Origin: Scatosoma sp900555925
Lineage (GTDB): Bacteria; Bacillota; Clostridia; Christensenellales; Borkfalkiaceae
Direction: 5' to 3'
Length of the DNA stretch: 64,000 nt
Assembly: GCA_959603585.1 (NCBI GenBank)
Contig: CAUGYD010000001.1
Span: forward strand, 400,700 to 464,699
Shown: positions 41,127 through 49,916 of the stretch, piece by piece
Layout of the letters: every line of letters starts with the position of its first letter
How positions within the stretch are numbered: the first letter of the stretch is position 1
Notes under the pieces: generated by a model
The model's database searches: none
What the model was told of the DNA's origin: nothing
Seen by the model: only the letters and a program-made list of their open reading frames with translations
Program-made: the position numbers and the translations under genes

Positions 41127-42572
41127 ATGAAAGCAGTTATATACGCGCGATATTCTTCGGACAGTCAACGTGAAGAATCTATTGAAGGTCAACTTCGTGA
41201 ATGCTTGGAATTTGCTAATAAAATCGGTGTGGACGTCGTTGCAAATTATATTGACCGAGCAATGACCGCTACTTCGGATAATCGTCCTGATTTCCAACGT
41301 ATGATTAAAGATAGTTACAAGCACTGCTTTGATATGATTATCGTTTGGAAATTAGACCGTTTTTCTCGTGATAGATACGACTCTGCTCATTACAAACATA
41401 TCCTTAAAAAGAACGGCGTTAAAGTTGTTTCAGCAAAAGAAAATATTAGCGAAGGTCCTGAAGGTATTATTCTTGAATCTATGCTTGAAGGTATGGCTGA
41501 ATACTACTCGGCGGAACTTTCAGTTAAGGTAAAACGTGGCTTAAAGGAAAACGCATTAAAAGCGAAAGTAAACGGCGGACAAGTTCCTTTCGGTTACTAT
41601 ATCAACGAAGAGCAGAAGCTCGCTATTGACCAAACACTTGCCCCTATCGTAGTAGAAGCCTTTACAATGTATGCCGACGGCTATCTTATCAAAGATATTG
41701 TAAACCGTTTCAACGCAAAAGGAATAACGACAAGGCTTGGGAAGAAAATGTCTTATAATATCGTTCAATATATGCTTACAAACCGTAAGTATATAGGCGA
41801 GTTTCGATATAACGATATTGTAATACCCGATGCTGTTCCTGCTATCGTTAACAAAGACTTATTTGAACGAGTTCAACACCGTATGGCGCAAAATAAACAC
41901 GCACCTGCCCGTCACAAAGCGGAAGACGATTATCTTTTAACTACCAAGTTGTTTTGTGGTAAATGTGGCGCGCTTATGGTTGGAGAAGCAGGTACAGGAA
42001 GGAAAAAAGAAGTTCACCGTTACTACAAGTGTGTAAATGCTAAAAAGCATACTTGTGACAAGAAAACGGTACGCAAGTTGTGGATTGAAGATTTAGCCGT
42101 TCAAAAGGCAATGGATATTCTTTACGACGAAGCGGTAATTGATTATCTCGTGGATAGAATTTTCGACCTGCAAGGCGAAGAAAATCCGCGTTTACCGAGA
42201 TTGCGTTTACAATTAGAGGACGTGGAAAATCGTATTAAAAACATAATCGCAGCTATTGAACAAGGAATTATCTTCGACTCAACGAAAGATAGACTTGCAA
42301 AACTTGAAAAAGAAAAAAACCAACTTGATTTAACTATCGTTCAAGAACAAATTAAAAAGCCCTTCCTTACGAAAGAGCAAATACGTTTTGGGATAGAGAA
42401 ATTTAAGAAGTTGGATATTTCAACGAAAGAAGGAAAACAAAGGTTAATCGACGATTTATCAATGCGATATATCTCTATGACGACAAGATTACCTTTACCT
42501 TCAACTATAAGGACGGAACCAAAACAGTATTCCTTTCGGAACTTAACTGCACCCCGTCCGGTTCGGATTTGA
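41127..42572 (+). CDS. Large serine recombinase with C-terminal frameshift
   Basis: 481 residues as read, with AAAGGAGG upstream. The resolvase domain has the catalytic serine (Ser10 in YARYSSDSQREESI) and the WKLDRFSR motif. A recombinase domain (about 155-260) and a zinc ribbon (CGKCGALM ... CVNAKKHTC) follow, then a coiled coil (about 350-400). After residue 445 the frame shifts: the next frame continues IYLYDDKITFTFNYKDGTK ... LKCLGAPKK to a stop at 42608-42610, the normal family end. One base is missing near 42459-42463. The recombinase probably moved this region into tRNA-Leu. The lesion may reduce DNA binding or be a sequencing error. Confidence 0.85.
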   Translation: MKAVIYARYSSDSQREESIEGQLRECLEFANKIGVDVVANYIDRAMTATSDNRPDFQRMIKDSYKHCFDMIIVWKLDRFSRDRYDSAHYKHILKKNGVKVVSAKENISEGPEGIILESMLEGMAEYYSAELSVKVKRGLKENALKAKVNGGQVPFGYYINEEQKLAIDQTLAPIVVEAFTMYADGYLIKDIVNRFNAKGITTRLGKKMSYNIVQYMLTNRKYIGEFRYNDIVIPDAVPAIVNKDLFERVQHRMAQNKHAPARHKAEDDYLLTTKLFCGKCGALMVGEAGTGRKKEVHRYYKCVNAKKHTCDKKTVRKLWIEDLAVQKAMDILYDEAVIDYLVDRIFDLQGEENPRLPRLRLQLEDVENRIKNIIAAIEQGIIFDSTKDRLAKLEKEKNQLDLTIVQEQIKKPFLTKEQIRFGIEKFKKLDISTKEGKQRLIDDLSMRYISMTTRLPLPSTIRTEPKQYSFRNLTAPRPVRI

Positions 42573-42595
42573 AATGCCTTGGGGCACCAAAAAAA

Positions 42596-42628
42596 GACTA
42601 TCCGAAATAACTCGGATAGTCTTTTTTT
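42596..42628 (+). terminator. Terminator after the recombinase
   Basis: A 10-bp perfect stem GACTATCCGA/TCGGATAGTC (42596-42605 with 42612-42621) followed by TTTTTTT. It overlaps the end of the frameshifted tail. Confidence 0.75.
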
Positions 42629-42652
42629 CCTTATAATACCTGATTTTCCACT

Positions 42653-42979
42653 TCATGTTTCTTCCTTTTTTCCCGTCGTTACCGTATACTCCGCGTTTGG
42701 ATCGTCCCCGAAAGAACAGCCCGTTATCTCTCCTACTATCTTTCTTTTGTCTTTCAACGTTATTTCTACTTGCCTCCATTCATATCTTTCAAACATGACA
42801 TCCGTCAGTTCTTCTCCTCTATATCCTTTCTTCATTTGTTTATCGGCAAAATCCGATGCTGTATCTGCCAGCTTCAACATATATCTCGCTAATTCTAATC
42901 TCACTATATATCCATCTTTGCTTCCCGGATTTATATATATGTCTGTCTCTCCCGGTTTATTTTCCAACTCTTTTATCAT
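42653..42979 (-). CDS. Hypothetical protein divergent from HxlR gene
   Basis: 108 residues if started at the ATG 42979. The open frame extends to 43228, but that part lies antisense to the HxlR gene. Not recognised. It is charged, with a helical middle (VRLELARYMLKLADTASDFADKQMKKG) and a beta-rich end (RQVEITLKDKRKIVGEITGCSFGDD). The ribosome site is weak. It shares a short upstream region with the HxlR gene and might be its target. Confidence 0.5.
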   Translation of the reverse strand: MIKELENKPGETDIYINPGSKDGYIVRLELARYMLKLADTASDFADKQMKKGYRGEELTDVMFERYEWRQVEITLKDKRKIVGEITGCSFGDDPNAEYTVTTGKKEET

Positions 42980-43028
42980 ATATCTCAAGGAGACTTCCCG
43001 ATAATGAAAGAAAAAAGGAGCGTATATC

Positions 43029-43355
43029 ATGCTGACAAAAGAAGAATTACCCGAATGTCCCGTAGCAACGACCGTACAGCTTATCGGAAACAAATGGAAA
43101 CTTTTGATTTTACGCAACCTCATATACAACGGAGCACAACGGTTCACCGATTTTCCCAAGACCATTCCCGGCATCAGCAAAAAGGTGCTGACGGATAACC
43201 TGCGTGCGCTGGAAAGCGACGGACTCATCGAACGCGAAGTATTTGCAGAAGTTCCTCCGCGCGTCGTCTATTCTTTGTCCGAACTCGGAAAGACATTAAA
43301 GCCCATCCTCGACGCCATGTTCGATTGGGGAACGGATTACAAAAACAGTCTGTAA
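43029..43355 (+). CDS. HxlR family transcriptional regulator
   Basis: 108 residues with AAAAGGAG upstream. The family start is clear (CPVATTVQLIGNKWKLLILRNL, Cys near residue 10), then the winged helix (RFTDFPKTIPGISKKVLTDNLRALESDGLIER) and the wing VPPRVVYSLSELGKTL. HxlR proteins are dimeric repressors or activators that often sense aldehydes or oxidants. The target is unknown; the divergent gene is a candidate. Confidence 0.88.
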   Translation: MLTKEELPECPVATTVQLIGNKWKLLILRNLIYNGAQRFTDFPKTIPGISKKVLTDNLRALESDGLIEREVFAEVPPRVVYSLSELGKTLKPILDAMFDWGTDYKNSL

Positions 43356-43476
43356 GCTTTTGGTTATAAAAAATCAGCTCAAACCGACTTTACCGCCAAA
43401 AGGATATTTATTACAGGCATTATCGGTGTTGAAAGACTTCGCTTTTCTTTGTTCGTCCCTTTAATACAAAACAAAA

Positions 43477-43510
43477 GGCCCGACGCATAAGCGTCGGGCC
43501 TTCTTTTTTT
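43477..43510. terminator. Terminator between hxlR region and rpmA
   Basis: A perfect 10-bp stem GGCCCGACGC/GCGTCGGGCC (43477-43486 with 43491-43500) with TTCTTTTTTTT after it on the plus strand and an A/T run on the other side. Confidence 0.75.
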
Positions 43511-43516
43511 TCGAAA

Positions 43517-43810
43517 TTATTCGGCAGCGGCAGTATCCGCGACGGGATAAACGCTGACCTTCTTTCTGTCCTTGCCCCATCTTTCATACCGAACGACGCC
43601 GTCCACCAGCGCGAAGAGCGTATCGTCGCTGCCGATGCCTACGTTGGTACCCGGGTGGAATTTCGTCCCTCTCTGACGGACGAGAATATTTCCCGCGAGA
43701 ACGGTCTGACCGTCGCCGCGCTTGGGCCCGAGTCTTTTGGCTTCGCTGTCTCTCCCGTTATGGGAAGAACCGGTACCTTTTTTATGAGCGAATAAACTGA
43801 TGAAAATCAT
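43517..43810 (-). CDS. rpmA: 50S ribosomal protein L27
   Basis: 97 residues. The core is typical (KKGTGSSHNGRDSEAKRLG, VRQRGTKFHPGTNVG, DDTLFALVDGVVRYE). The first seven residues, MIFISLF, precede AHKKG, like the N-terminal extension that the protease Prp removes in other Bacillota before L27 enters the ribosome. The expected prp gene between rplU and rpmA is absent. L27 helps to place tRNA at the peptidyl-transferase centre. Co-transcribed with rplU, 58 nt upstream. Confidence 0.96.
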   Translation of the reverse strand: MIFISLFAHKKGTGSSHNGRDSEAKRLGPKRGDGQTVLAGNILVRQRGTKFHPGTNVGIGSDDTLFALVDGVVRYERWGKDRKKVSVYPVADTAAAE

Positions 43811-43868
43811 TTTTATTTCTCCTTTTTTCAGATTTTTCTCCCGCGAATCCCCGCGGAAGCCTTGCAGC

Positions 43869-44174
43869 TCAAAGCTCGATTTTTTCGATTTTGACTGCGG
43901 TGAAGGGCTGTCTGTGGCCCTGCTTCTTACGCTCGTTCTTCTTGGCCTTATACTTAAAGACGATAATCTTCTTGGCCTTGTCCTGCTTGACGACCGTAGC
44001 GGTGACCTTGACTGCGGCTGCTTCCGCGCCCGTTCTGATACCGTTTCCGTCGGAAACCATCAGCGTGTTGAAGGAAACGCTTTCGCCCTCTTTTGCCGAA
44101 AGTTTTTCGACACGGACGACATCGCCCTCCGCCACCTTATACTGTTTGTTTCCGTTCTCGATGATAGCGTACAT
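43869..44174 (-). CDS. rplU: 50S ribosomal protein L21
   Basis: 101 residues, the usual length: MYAIIENGNKQYKVAEGDVVRVEKL at the start and KIIVFKYKAKKNERKKQGHRQPFTAVKIEKI at the end are diagnostic. It binds 23S rRNA. The first gene of the rplU-rpmA operon, behind a promoter at 44276-44305 and a leader of about 100 nt. Confidence 0.97.
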   Translation of the reverse strand: MYAIIENGNKQYKVAEGDVVRVEKLSAKEGESVSFNTLMVSDGNGIRTGAEAAAVKVTATVVKQDKAKKIIVFKYKAKKNERKKQGHRQPFTAVKIEKIEL

Positions 44175-44177
44175 GAT

Positions 44178-44270
44178 TTTACCTCCTCTTTCCAGTCTCG
44201 AAGAACCCGAGGCGGCCGCCTTTCCGAATTTTTTGGCGACGCTTAAAAAAGCCCGTTTCTGTCGGCTCGT
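44178..44270 (-). promoter_or_regulatory. rplU leader, possible L21 autoregulatory RNA
   Basis: The transcript leader has two hairpin-forming parts (AGCC...GGGCT followed by a T-run, and GGCGGCCGCC) before the ribosome site. Bacillota often have a structured L21 leader at this place. I did not fold it against a model. Confidence 0.4.
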
Positions 44271-44275
44271 TTTAT

Positions 44276-44305
44276 ACTATATCACACACCGAAAGCATAA
44301 GTCAA
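44276..44305 (-). promoter_or_regulatory. Promoter of rplU-rpmA
   Basis: On the minus strand TTGACT (44300-44305) and TATAGT (44276-44281) with an 18-bp spacer. Confidence 0.65.
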
Positions 44306-44373
44306 GCGTTTTTCTCTTTTTTTCGCATATTTCACGAGAAAAAGCAAAAACTTATGGAAAAGGAGACTTTTCT

Positions 44374-44811
44374 ATGGAAATAAAAAAGAGCGAAGAAATT
44401 TTAGCGGAAATTTACAGAAACTGTCAGCTCGCCCTCGAATCCATTTCCGACATTCTGCCCGAGGTCGAGGACGAAGAACTCAAAACCGAAATCATGCGCC
44501 AGCATGAAGAATACGAAAAAATCTGCGGCAAAGCCGCCTGTCTCGCACGGGATAAGGCGCTCGAACTCAAAGAGCCCAATCCCATGAAAAAAGCCATGAT
44601 GTGGGGCTCTATCAAAATGAATACCCTCACCGACAACTCCCGCGCCCATATCGCGGAAATGATGATTCAAGGCACCGTCATGGGAATCACCTCCCTCAAA
44701 ACCACTCTCAGCGAAAAACCCGAAAACGACGACCCCGAAATCATCTCTCTCCTCGAACAGCTCATCGAGCTCGAAGAAGGCTTTGAAGAAAAACTCAAAA
44801 CCTTTCTTTGA
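44374..44811 (+). CDS. Helical hypothetical protein
   Basis: 145 residues from the ATG at 44374 with AAAGGAG. The longer frame to 43891 runs antisense through rplU and was rejected. Predicted to be all helix with repeated Glu- and Leu-rich segments, resembling a four-helix, ferritin-like bundle, but no clear metal ligands. No family name is assigned. It stands inside an otherwise conserved ribosomal/sporulation block, on the opposite strand. Confidence 0.65.
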   Translation: MEIKKSEEILAEIYRNCQLALESISDILPEVEDEELKTEIMRQHEEYEKICGKAACLARDKALELKEPNPMKKAMMWGSIKMNTLTDNSRAHIAEMMIQGTVMGITSLKTTLSEKPENDDPEIISLLEQLIELEEGFEEKLKTFL

Positions 44812-44950
44812 ATTTTTTTCTTTCTCCTCCGCTTCCTCGGGGGAGAATTTTTTATAATTTCTCAATATTTATAAAAATACATAATTTTTTTGAAAACCCC
44901 AAATAAAAATTCACCTCTCCCCCGTTTTATGCAAAAATATGCTGAAACGC

Positions 44951-44978
44951 TTGACATTTCCTCCGTTTGTGATATAAT
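44951..44978 (+). promoter_or_regulatory. Promoter of the LRR lipoprotein gene
   Basis: TTGACA (44951-44956) and TATAAT (44973-44978), 16-bp spacer. Confidence 0.7.
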
Positions 44979-45020
44979 AGAGATAGCAGAAAGGCGCTCT
45001 TAAACGCCGAAGGAGGGAAC

Positions 45021-47039
45021 ATGAGAAGAAAAATTTTAACCGCGTTGTTGACAACGTTAGCCGCGACGGCGTGCGCGCTCGGCCTTGCGGCGTGTAAAAC
45101 CGACCCGACGGACAGTCAAAGCCCGAGCGGTCAGACGAGCTCATCCGACATATCGGCGCCCGCCGACAGCAGCGCCCCGCAATGGGGAGACGTCTACACC
45201 GTCGAAACCGCTTATGAAAAAGCGTCCGAGCTTGGATATGCCGGCTCGCTGGAAGAATTTATCCAAATGATCAGCGGCAAGGACGGGCAAGACGGCAAGG
45301 ACGGGCAAGACGGTAAAGACGGCATAGACGGTAAAGACGGCGCGGACGGCAAGGACGGACGGGGAATCCGCGAGGTGTCCGTCAACCAAAAGGGAGAACT
45401 CGTCGTCGCGTTCACGGACGGGACCTCCGTCACGCTGGATTTAGACTGCCCGCACCGATACTCCGAATGGATGATTATCGCGGAGCCGAACTGCACCTCG
45501 CTCGGAGTCAAGATGCGGCGCTGCGAAATCTGCGGGGACACGGAATACGACTTTTCAAAAGCGACGGAGCATGTCTGGGACGACGGATTCGTTTTATCCG
45601 AACCCACCTGTACGGAGGACGGACAGGCGGTCCACGTTTGCGAAGAATGCGGAGTCATGAAATTGCAAACGTTAGAGGCAAAGGGACATCGTTACGAAAA
45701 CTGCGTCTGTACGGTGTGCGGAGAAATCGACGTGGAAAACATGTTTGTGTTTACTCCGACCGAAAAGGGTACATACGCGGTCGCTCTCGCCGACGACCTC
45801 AAACCGACGATAAAGAGCGTCGTTATCCCCTCCGAATATGCGGGTACCCGCGTTACGGAAATTGCGAACTCCGCGTTTGCGAACTGCTCCAATTTAGCTG
45901 TAATAGATATTCCCGATACCGTCGAAAAAATCGGCGAGAGCGCGTTTTTCGCTTCGGGAATCGAGTCCGTCGTCATTCCCGATAGCGTCACGGAAATCGG
46001 AAGCTATGCGTTCGCAAACTGCGAAAATCTTACCGAAGTCAGTTTGGGAAACAACGTGGAGGTTATCGGAAGACAGGCATTTGCTTACACGGCAGTCAAA
46101 TACATCTATTTTCCCCGCGACGTCCGCGAAATCGGCGCGGGTGCGTTTCTCTCGTGTACGCGGCTTGAAAATCTGACGTTCTATGACGGAATAAATGCGT
46201 ATCTGAAAACTATCGGCGATTCCGCCTTCCGCCTCTGTGCGCTCAAAGAGGTCTGGATTCCCTTGAATGCAACCGACGTTGCGGAAAACGCCTTCGATGA
46301 CGGCGTAACGATCCATATCATGCAAGAGGACTTGAACTTCCGTAGTTTTACTTCGGAAGACGGTTCGGTATCTTACGAAGTAAAAGTCGATGTGAATAAC
46401 AGGGATATTACCGAAGCCGTCATCCCCGCCGTATATAACGGCCTGCCCGTCACAAGGATAGCTGATAGCGGGTTTGGGCGGTGTGAAAATCTCGTCTCCG
46501 TGACCATTCCCGACAGCGTGACGGAAATCGGGAACTATGCGTTCGCAATGTGTCACTCCTTAAAAAGTATTACCATTCCCAGGAGCGTGACGAAAATCGG
46601 ACGTTTTATCTTCCTTCGCCGTAGCTGTACGGCACTCGAAGCCCTTTCCGTCGAGGAGGGCAACCCCGTATACCACAGCGACGGAAACTGCATTATCGAA
46701 ACGGCGACGAATACTCTGCTGTTCGGCTGTAAAGCCTCCGTTATTCCCGACGACGGCTCGGTGACGAAAATCGGTGAGAGGGCGTTTTACTTTTCTTCCG
46801 TCGAATCCATTGTCATCCCCGATACCGTTACGGAAATCGGGAATCTTGCGTTCGCAAAATGCGAAAATCTTGCCGAAGTGACTTTATCGGAAGGCTTAAA
46901 GACAATCGGCAGAAACGCTTTTGGGGGCTGCACCGCGCTTAAAGAAATAGAGATTCCCGCATCGGCGGAAGAAATTGCGGAAAATGCGTTCGGCAGCGAT
47001 ACGAACGTCATTTTCAAAGAGAAAGAAGAAGCGGCGTAA
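45021..47039 (+). CDS. BspA-type leucine-rich-repeat lipoprotein with collagen-like segment
   Basis: 672 residues with GGAGGG upstream. There is a lipobox (LGLAACK, Cys about 25), a Ser-rich linker, and at about 87-115 a run of Gly-X-Y triplets of the type GKDGQDGKDGIDGKDG, collagen-like. Two Cys-pair modules follow (CEICGDTEYDF, CEECGVMKL, CTVCGEI). From about 240 to the end there are LRR_5/BspA repeats (VTEIGSYAFANCENLTEV, TIPRSVTKIGR and similar). Such proteins are exposed on the surface and bind host or bacterial ligands. It interrupts the rplU-rng neighbourhood. Confidence 0.85.
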   Translation: MRRKILTALLTTLAATACALGLAACKTDPTDSQSPSGQTSSSDISAPADSSAPQWGDVYTVETAYEKASELGYAGSLEEFIQMISGKDGQDGKDGQDGKDGIDGKDGADGKDGRGIREVSVNQKGELVVAFTDGTSVTLDLDCPHRYSEWMIIAEPNCTSLGVKMRRCEICGDTEYDFSKATEHVWDDGFVLSEPTCTEDGQAVHVCEECGVMKLQTLEAKGHRYENCVCTVCGEIDVENMFVFTPTEKGTYAVALADDLKPTIKSVVIPSEYAGTRVTEIANSAFANCSNLAVIDIPDTVEKIGESAFFASGIESVVIPDSVTEIGSYAFANCENLTEVSLGNNVEVIGRQAFAYTAVKYIYFPRDVREIGAGAFLSCTRLENLTFYDGINAYLKTIGDSAFRLCALKEVWIPLNATDVAENAFDDGVTIHIMQEDLNFRSFTSEDGSVSYEVKVDVNNRDITEAVIPAVYNGLPVTRIADSGFGRCENLVSVTIPDSVTEIGNYAFAMCHSLKSITIPRSVTKIGRFIFLRRSCTALEALSVEEGNPVYHSDGNCIIETATNTLLFGCKASVIPDDGSVTKIGERAFYFSSVESIVIPDTVTEIGNLAFAKCENLAEVTLSEGLKTIGRNAFGGCTALKEIEIPASAEEIAENAFGSDTNVIFKEKEEAA

Positions 47040-47105
47040 ATCGCCCTGTTTCGCTTCCGTTTTATTCGGAAAAAAGCTCTGAAACTTTCGGCAGAAGTTT
47101 ACGAA

Positions 47106-47141
47106 AGCCCCACTCCGACTTCCGTCGGAGCGGGGCTTTTG
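47106..47141 (+). terminator. Terminator of the LRR lipoprotein gene
   Basis: A 14-bp stem (AAGCCCCACTCCGA and its near complement, 47106-47119 with 47124-47137) followed by TTTT. Confidence 0.75.
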
Positions 47142-47183
47142 CATAAAACGATATCGAACGATAAGGAGAAGCAAAAATATTTT

Positions 47184-48689
47184 TCAATAGAGAATCTGCG
47201 CCTTATCGGGAAGGTGAAGGACGCCCGAATTATCGCCGCGCACGGAATACTGAAATTCCTGAAAAGTCTTGTGCGGAATCAGATAGACCCGCTTATTCCG
47301 CCAAGCGCCTTCCGCTTCCGTTTTCAACAGACCTTCGCTTAAAATGCGCCTGCAAATCCCTTCGTTGAGCTCCACGACGGCGGAATGGTAGCCGCTCGCA
47401 AAGCAATCGAGGATATCGGCTCGGATGCGGGTGACGACGAAAATATCCTCGGGGACATAACCGACGCTGTGACAATGCGCGCAGGGCTTGACCAGGTACG
47501 AGAGCACGTCAAAGCCCACCCGCTTGCGCGTGAACTGCGTCAGGCAGAGTTCGCTCATGGGCAGGACGTGGCATTTCGCCTTATCGCGGGCGAGGCACGC
47601 CGTCAATTCCGCCGTCACGGCCTCTTTGTGCGCCTCTTCCGTCATATCGATGAAATCCACCACCACGATGCCGCCGATATTCCGCAGGCGCACCTGCCGC
47701 GCGATTTCCCGCGCCGCTGCCAGATTGACGCTGAAAACGGTGTCTTCGAGACTTTTATTTCCGATAAAACTGCCCGTGTTCACGTCCACCACGGTCATGG
47801 CTTCCGTGTGGTCGATGACGAGATACGCGCCGTTTTCCAAAGATACCATGGGCTGAGCCGCGGCAAACACCAGCGGAGAAATGCCGTATTCCCGCATCAT
47901 CGCGCGCTTGCCCGTATACAAAATGAGTTTGCGTTCGGGAAAATCCCCGCGCAGACGGACGAGGGACAAAAGGCGTTCGTACAATTCCTTGTCCCCTACG
48001 TACATGGCCGTAACGTCGTCGCCCATGCTGTCGCGCATGACGCGGACGGGCAAATCGAAATCCTTATAAAGGACGCTGCCCACGGGCGCTTTTGCGGCGT
48101 GAGCGCACATGGCGCGGTAGAGATTTTTGAGGTATTCGGCTTCCCTTTTCAGCTGTTTCCGAGTAACAAACGGAGCTTGCGTGCGGACGATAAAGCCCTC
48201 GCTGTCCTTTTCCCGCATCTTATCCGCCGTAAAAATGAGGTTCTGTCGAAGCTCCTCGTCCTCGATCTTTCGGGAAATGCCCACAAAATCGGTATTCGGA
48301 AGAAAAATAAGGTTTTTTCCGACGAAAGAAAGGTGCGTCGTGACCTTTGCGCCCTTATTTCCGCGCGGCGGTTTTGTGACCTGAACGATAATTTCGTCCC
48401 CTTCTTTCAGATCCAGGGGACCGGTTTTCGGAACGCCGAGCGCGCCGTCGTATTTGGAATAATCGGTATAAGTTTCGTCCGTGGACAGATAGCAGTTGCG
48501 TTCCAGTCCGCAGGAAATAAACGCCGCCTGCATGCCGGAAAGCACGTTCATAACGCGCCCCTTATAGATATTGCCCACGATTTCGCCGCCCGTTTCCTTT
48601 TCCGCGGCGAATTCCGCAAGCTTTCCGTCCTCCAAGAGCGCGACAAACTGCTGACCGCAGTAGCGGTCGAAAAACCATTCCTTCTTCAT
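47184..48689 (-). CDS. rng: Ribonuclease G/E family endoribonuclease
   Basis: 501 residues. An S1-like RNA-binding domain (GNIYKGRVMNVLSGMQAAFISCG) precedes the RNase domain with the metal-binding aspartates in MTVVDVNTGSFIGN and GGIVVVDFIDM. The Zn-link is CAHCHSVGY rather than the usual CPxCxG. It cuts single-stranded, AU-rich RNA and matures 5S or 16S rRNA. It lacks the degradosome tail of RNase E. It forms part of the spoIVFA-spoIVFB-rng-rplU-rpmA order known from Clostridia. Confidence 0.9.
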   Translation of the reverse strand: MKKEWFFDRYCGQQFVALLEDGKLAEFAAEKETGGEIVGNIYKGRVMNVLSGMQAAFISCGLERNCYLSTDETYTDYSKYDGALGVPKTGPLDLKEGDEIIVQVTKPPRGNKGAKVTTHLSFVGKNLIFLPNTDFVGISRKIEDEELRQNLIFTADKMREKDSEGFIVRTQAPFVTRKQLKREAEYLKNLYRAMCAHAAKAPVGSVLYKDFDLPVRVMRDSMGDDVTAMYVGDKELYERLLSLVRLRGDFPERKLILYTGKRAMMREYGISPLVFAAAQPMVSLENGAYLVIDHTEAMTVVDVNTGSFIGNKSLEDTVFSVNLAAAREIARQVRLRNIGGIVVVDFIDMTEEAHKEAVTAELTACLARDKAKCHVLPMSELCLTQFTRKRVGFDVLSYLVKPCAHCHSVGYVPEDIFVVTRIRADILDCFASGYHSAVVELNEGICRRILSEGLLKTEAEGAWRNKRVYLIPHKTFQEFQYSVRGDNSGVLHLPDKAQILY

Positions 48690-48979
48690 GTATATATATC
48701 CGAACCTTCAAATTTCTTGCACTGTTGAGGCGAGAAAAATTCCGCTTAACCATAGTATAGCATATAACGAAACTTTTTGCAAGGGGGTTTTTGAAAATTC
48801 GTGTAGATTCGTCGGCGTTTTTTGCATATTTTTACAGCCGCCGTCTTTATGAAAGCTATCGTCCCTTTACGGTAAGACCGTTTGAGAACCCCGTCAGCCA
48901 TTCACGTCGATATGGCCGTTTACGAAGCCTGTCAATCGTTTGCGAAACCTATCGCCCTTTCACGGCGCGGCAAAACTCT
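48690..48979. other. Gap between rng and the M50 protease gene
   Basis: About 290 bases with no gene I trust. Short repeats related to CGTCCCTTTACGG and CGTTTGCGAAACC are present around 48855-48965. Nothing else recognised. Confidence 0.4.
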
Positions 48980-49894
48980 TTACAGAAAGTCGCCGACGGG
49001 ATCGTATATTTCCGCACGAGAGAAAATTTCCGCCAATTCGTTTTGGCCGATTTCCCCAAGATAATTCTCCTTTTCGTCGTAGACGTCCAAAATCAGGTAT
49101 CTATCGCGCTCGATAAACCCGACGGCGCGTTTTAAGGGACAGGTCTCCTCGACGGCGACGCGGCGGATTTCCACGCCGCGGCGAAAAGCCGCTTTGGAAG
49201 AAAAATTGATTTTCCGATAGGCAGCGTCGGCGTTTTTCGGATTTCCGAACGCGCCCGCGACGAGAAAGAGCGTAAATGCGAGCAGCGTAAAATTGGGAGT
49301 TTTTCTGACGCAGAGAACGACGAACGCGGTCAGAAGCCCCGCCGCCACACTCAAAGTCACGCCGCGGCAAATGCGTTCCGCGCTTTTTTCCTTCACCCAG
49401 GTTCTTAGGGCGCATTTCAATACCCTGCCCCCGTCCAACGGGTAGGCGGGAATGAAATTGACCAGCCCGATCGCCAGAGAGATGAAACACGCCGTATCGG
49501 TAAAGGCATAGGTATCGGGCCAGAACCACCACAGCGCGGCGAACCCCGCCGCCGTGAAGAGGTTGCATAAAGGTCCCCAGACGGCGACGAAAAATTCGTC
49601 TTTGAGACTGATGCCCGATAAGTCTCCGTCTATGACGGCGCCGTAGGGCATCAGAACCACGCGGTCGAGCTTATATCCGAGTTTTGCCGCGGCAAAGGCG
49701 TGCGCACATTCGTGTTGAAGCGCGACGAGCGCGCTCAAAAGGAACATGGGCAGTTCGCCGATAAAGCAGTAATATACGCCGAGCAATAAAAACAGAGGAT
49801 GAATTTTCACCCTGTTCCGACGAAGGGGGAGGCGGAATTTTTTCTTTTTACGCTTTCCGGGGCGCTCGCGGGCGCCCGTTTCCGAAAGATTCAC
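48980..49894 (-). CDS. spoIVFB: Site-2 protease, SpoIVFB-like (M50)
   Basis: 304 residues from a GTG at 49894. The zinc site HECAH (HExxH) lies in the second membrane segment (VALQHECAHAFAAAKLG). The second ligand motif is NFIPAYPLDGGR. About five membrane helices come first and a cytosolic CBS-like tail follows. In Bacillus SpoIVFB cleaves pro-sigma-K in the mother cell, regulated by SpoIVFA. The neighbours fit: a SpoIVFA-like gene 22 nt upstream and rng downstream. Another M50 role cannot be excluded. Confidence 0.75.
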   Translation of the reverse strand: MNLSETGARERPGKRKKKKFRLPLRRNRVKIHPLFLLLGVYYCFIGELPMFLLSALVALQHECAHAFAAAKLGYKLDRVVLMPYGAVIDGDLSGISLKDEFFVAVWGPLCNLFTAAGFAALWWFWPDTYAFTDTACFISLAIGLVNFIPAYPLDGGRVLKCALRTWVKEKSAERICRGVTLSVAAGLLTAFVVLCVRKTPNFTLLAFTLFLVAGAFGNPKNADAAYRKINFSSKAAFRRGVEIRRVAVEETCPLKRAVGFIERDRYLILDVYDEKENYLGEIGQNELAEIFSRAEIYDPVGDFL

Positions 49895-49916
49895 TTTCGT
49901 TTTCAGACGCCGCGCG

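Noticed and set aside
41127..42610. Programmed frameshift in the recombinase
   Set aside because: No slippery heptamer or downstream structure at the shift. A one-base loss or a sequencing error is simpler.
43891..44811. A 306-residue protein spanning rplU and the helical gene
   Set aside because: The first half is antisense to rplU. The start at 44374 has a good ribosome site.
47385..48728. A 447-residue plus-strand protein
   Set aside because: A shadow frame antisense to rng. Composition rich in His, Arg and Ala without any motif.
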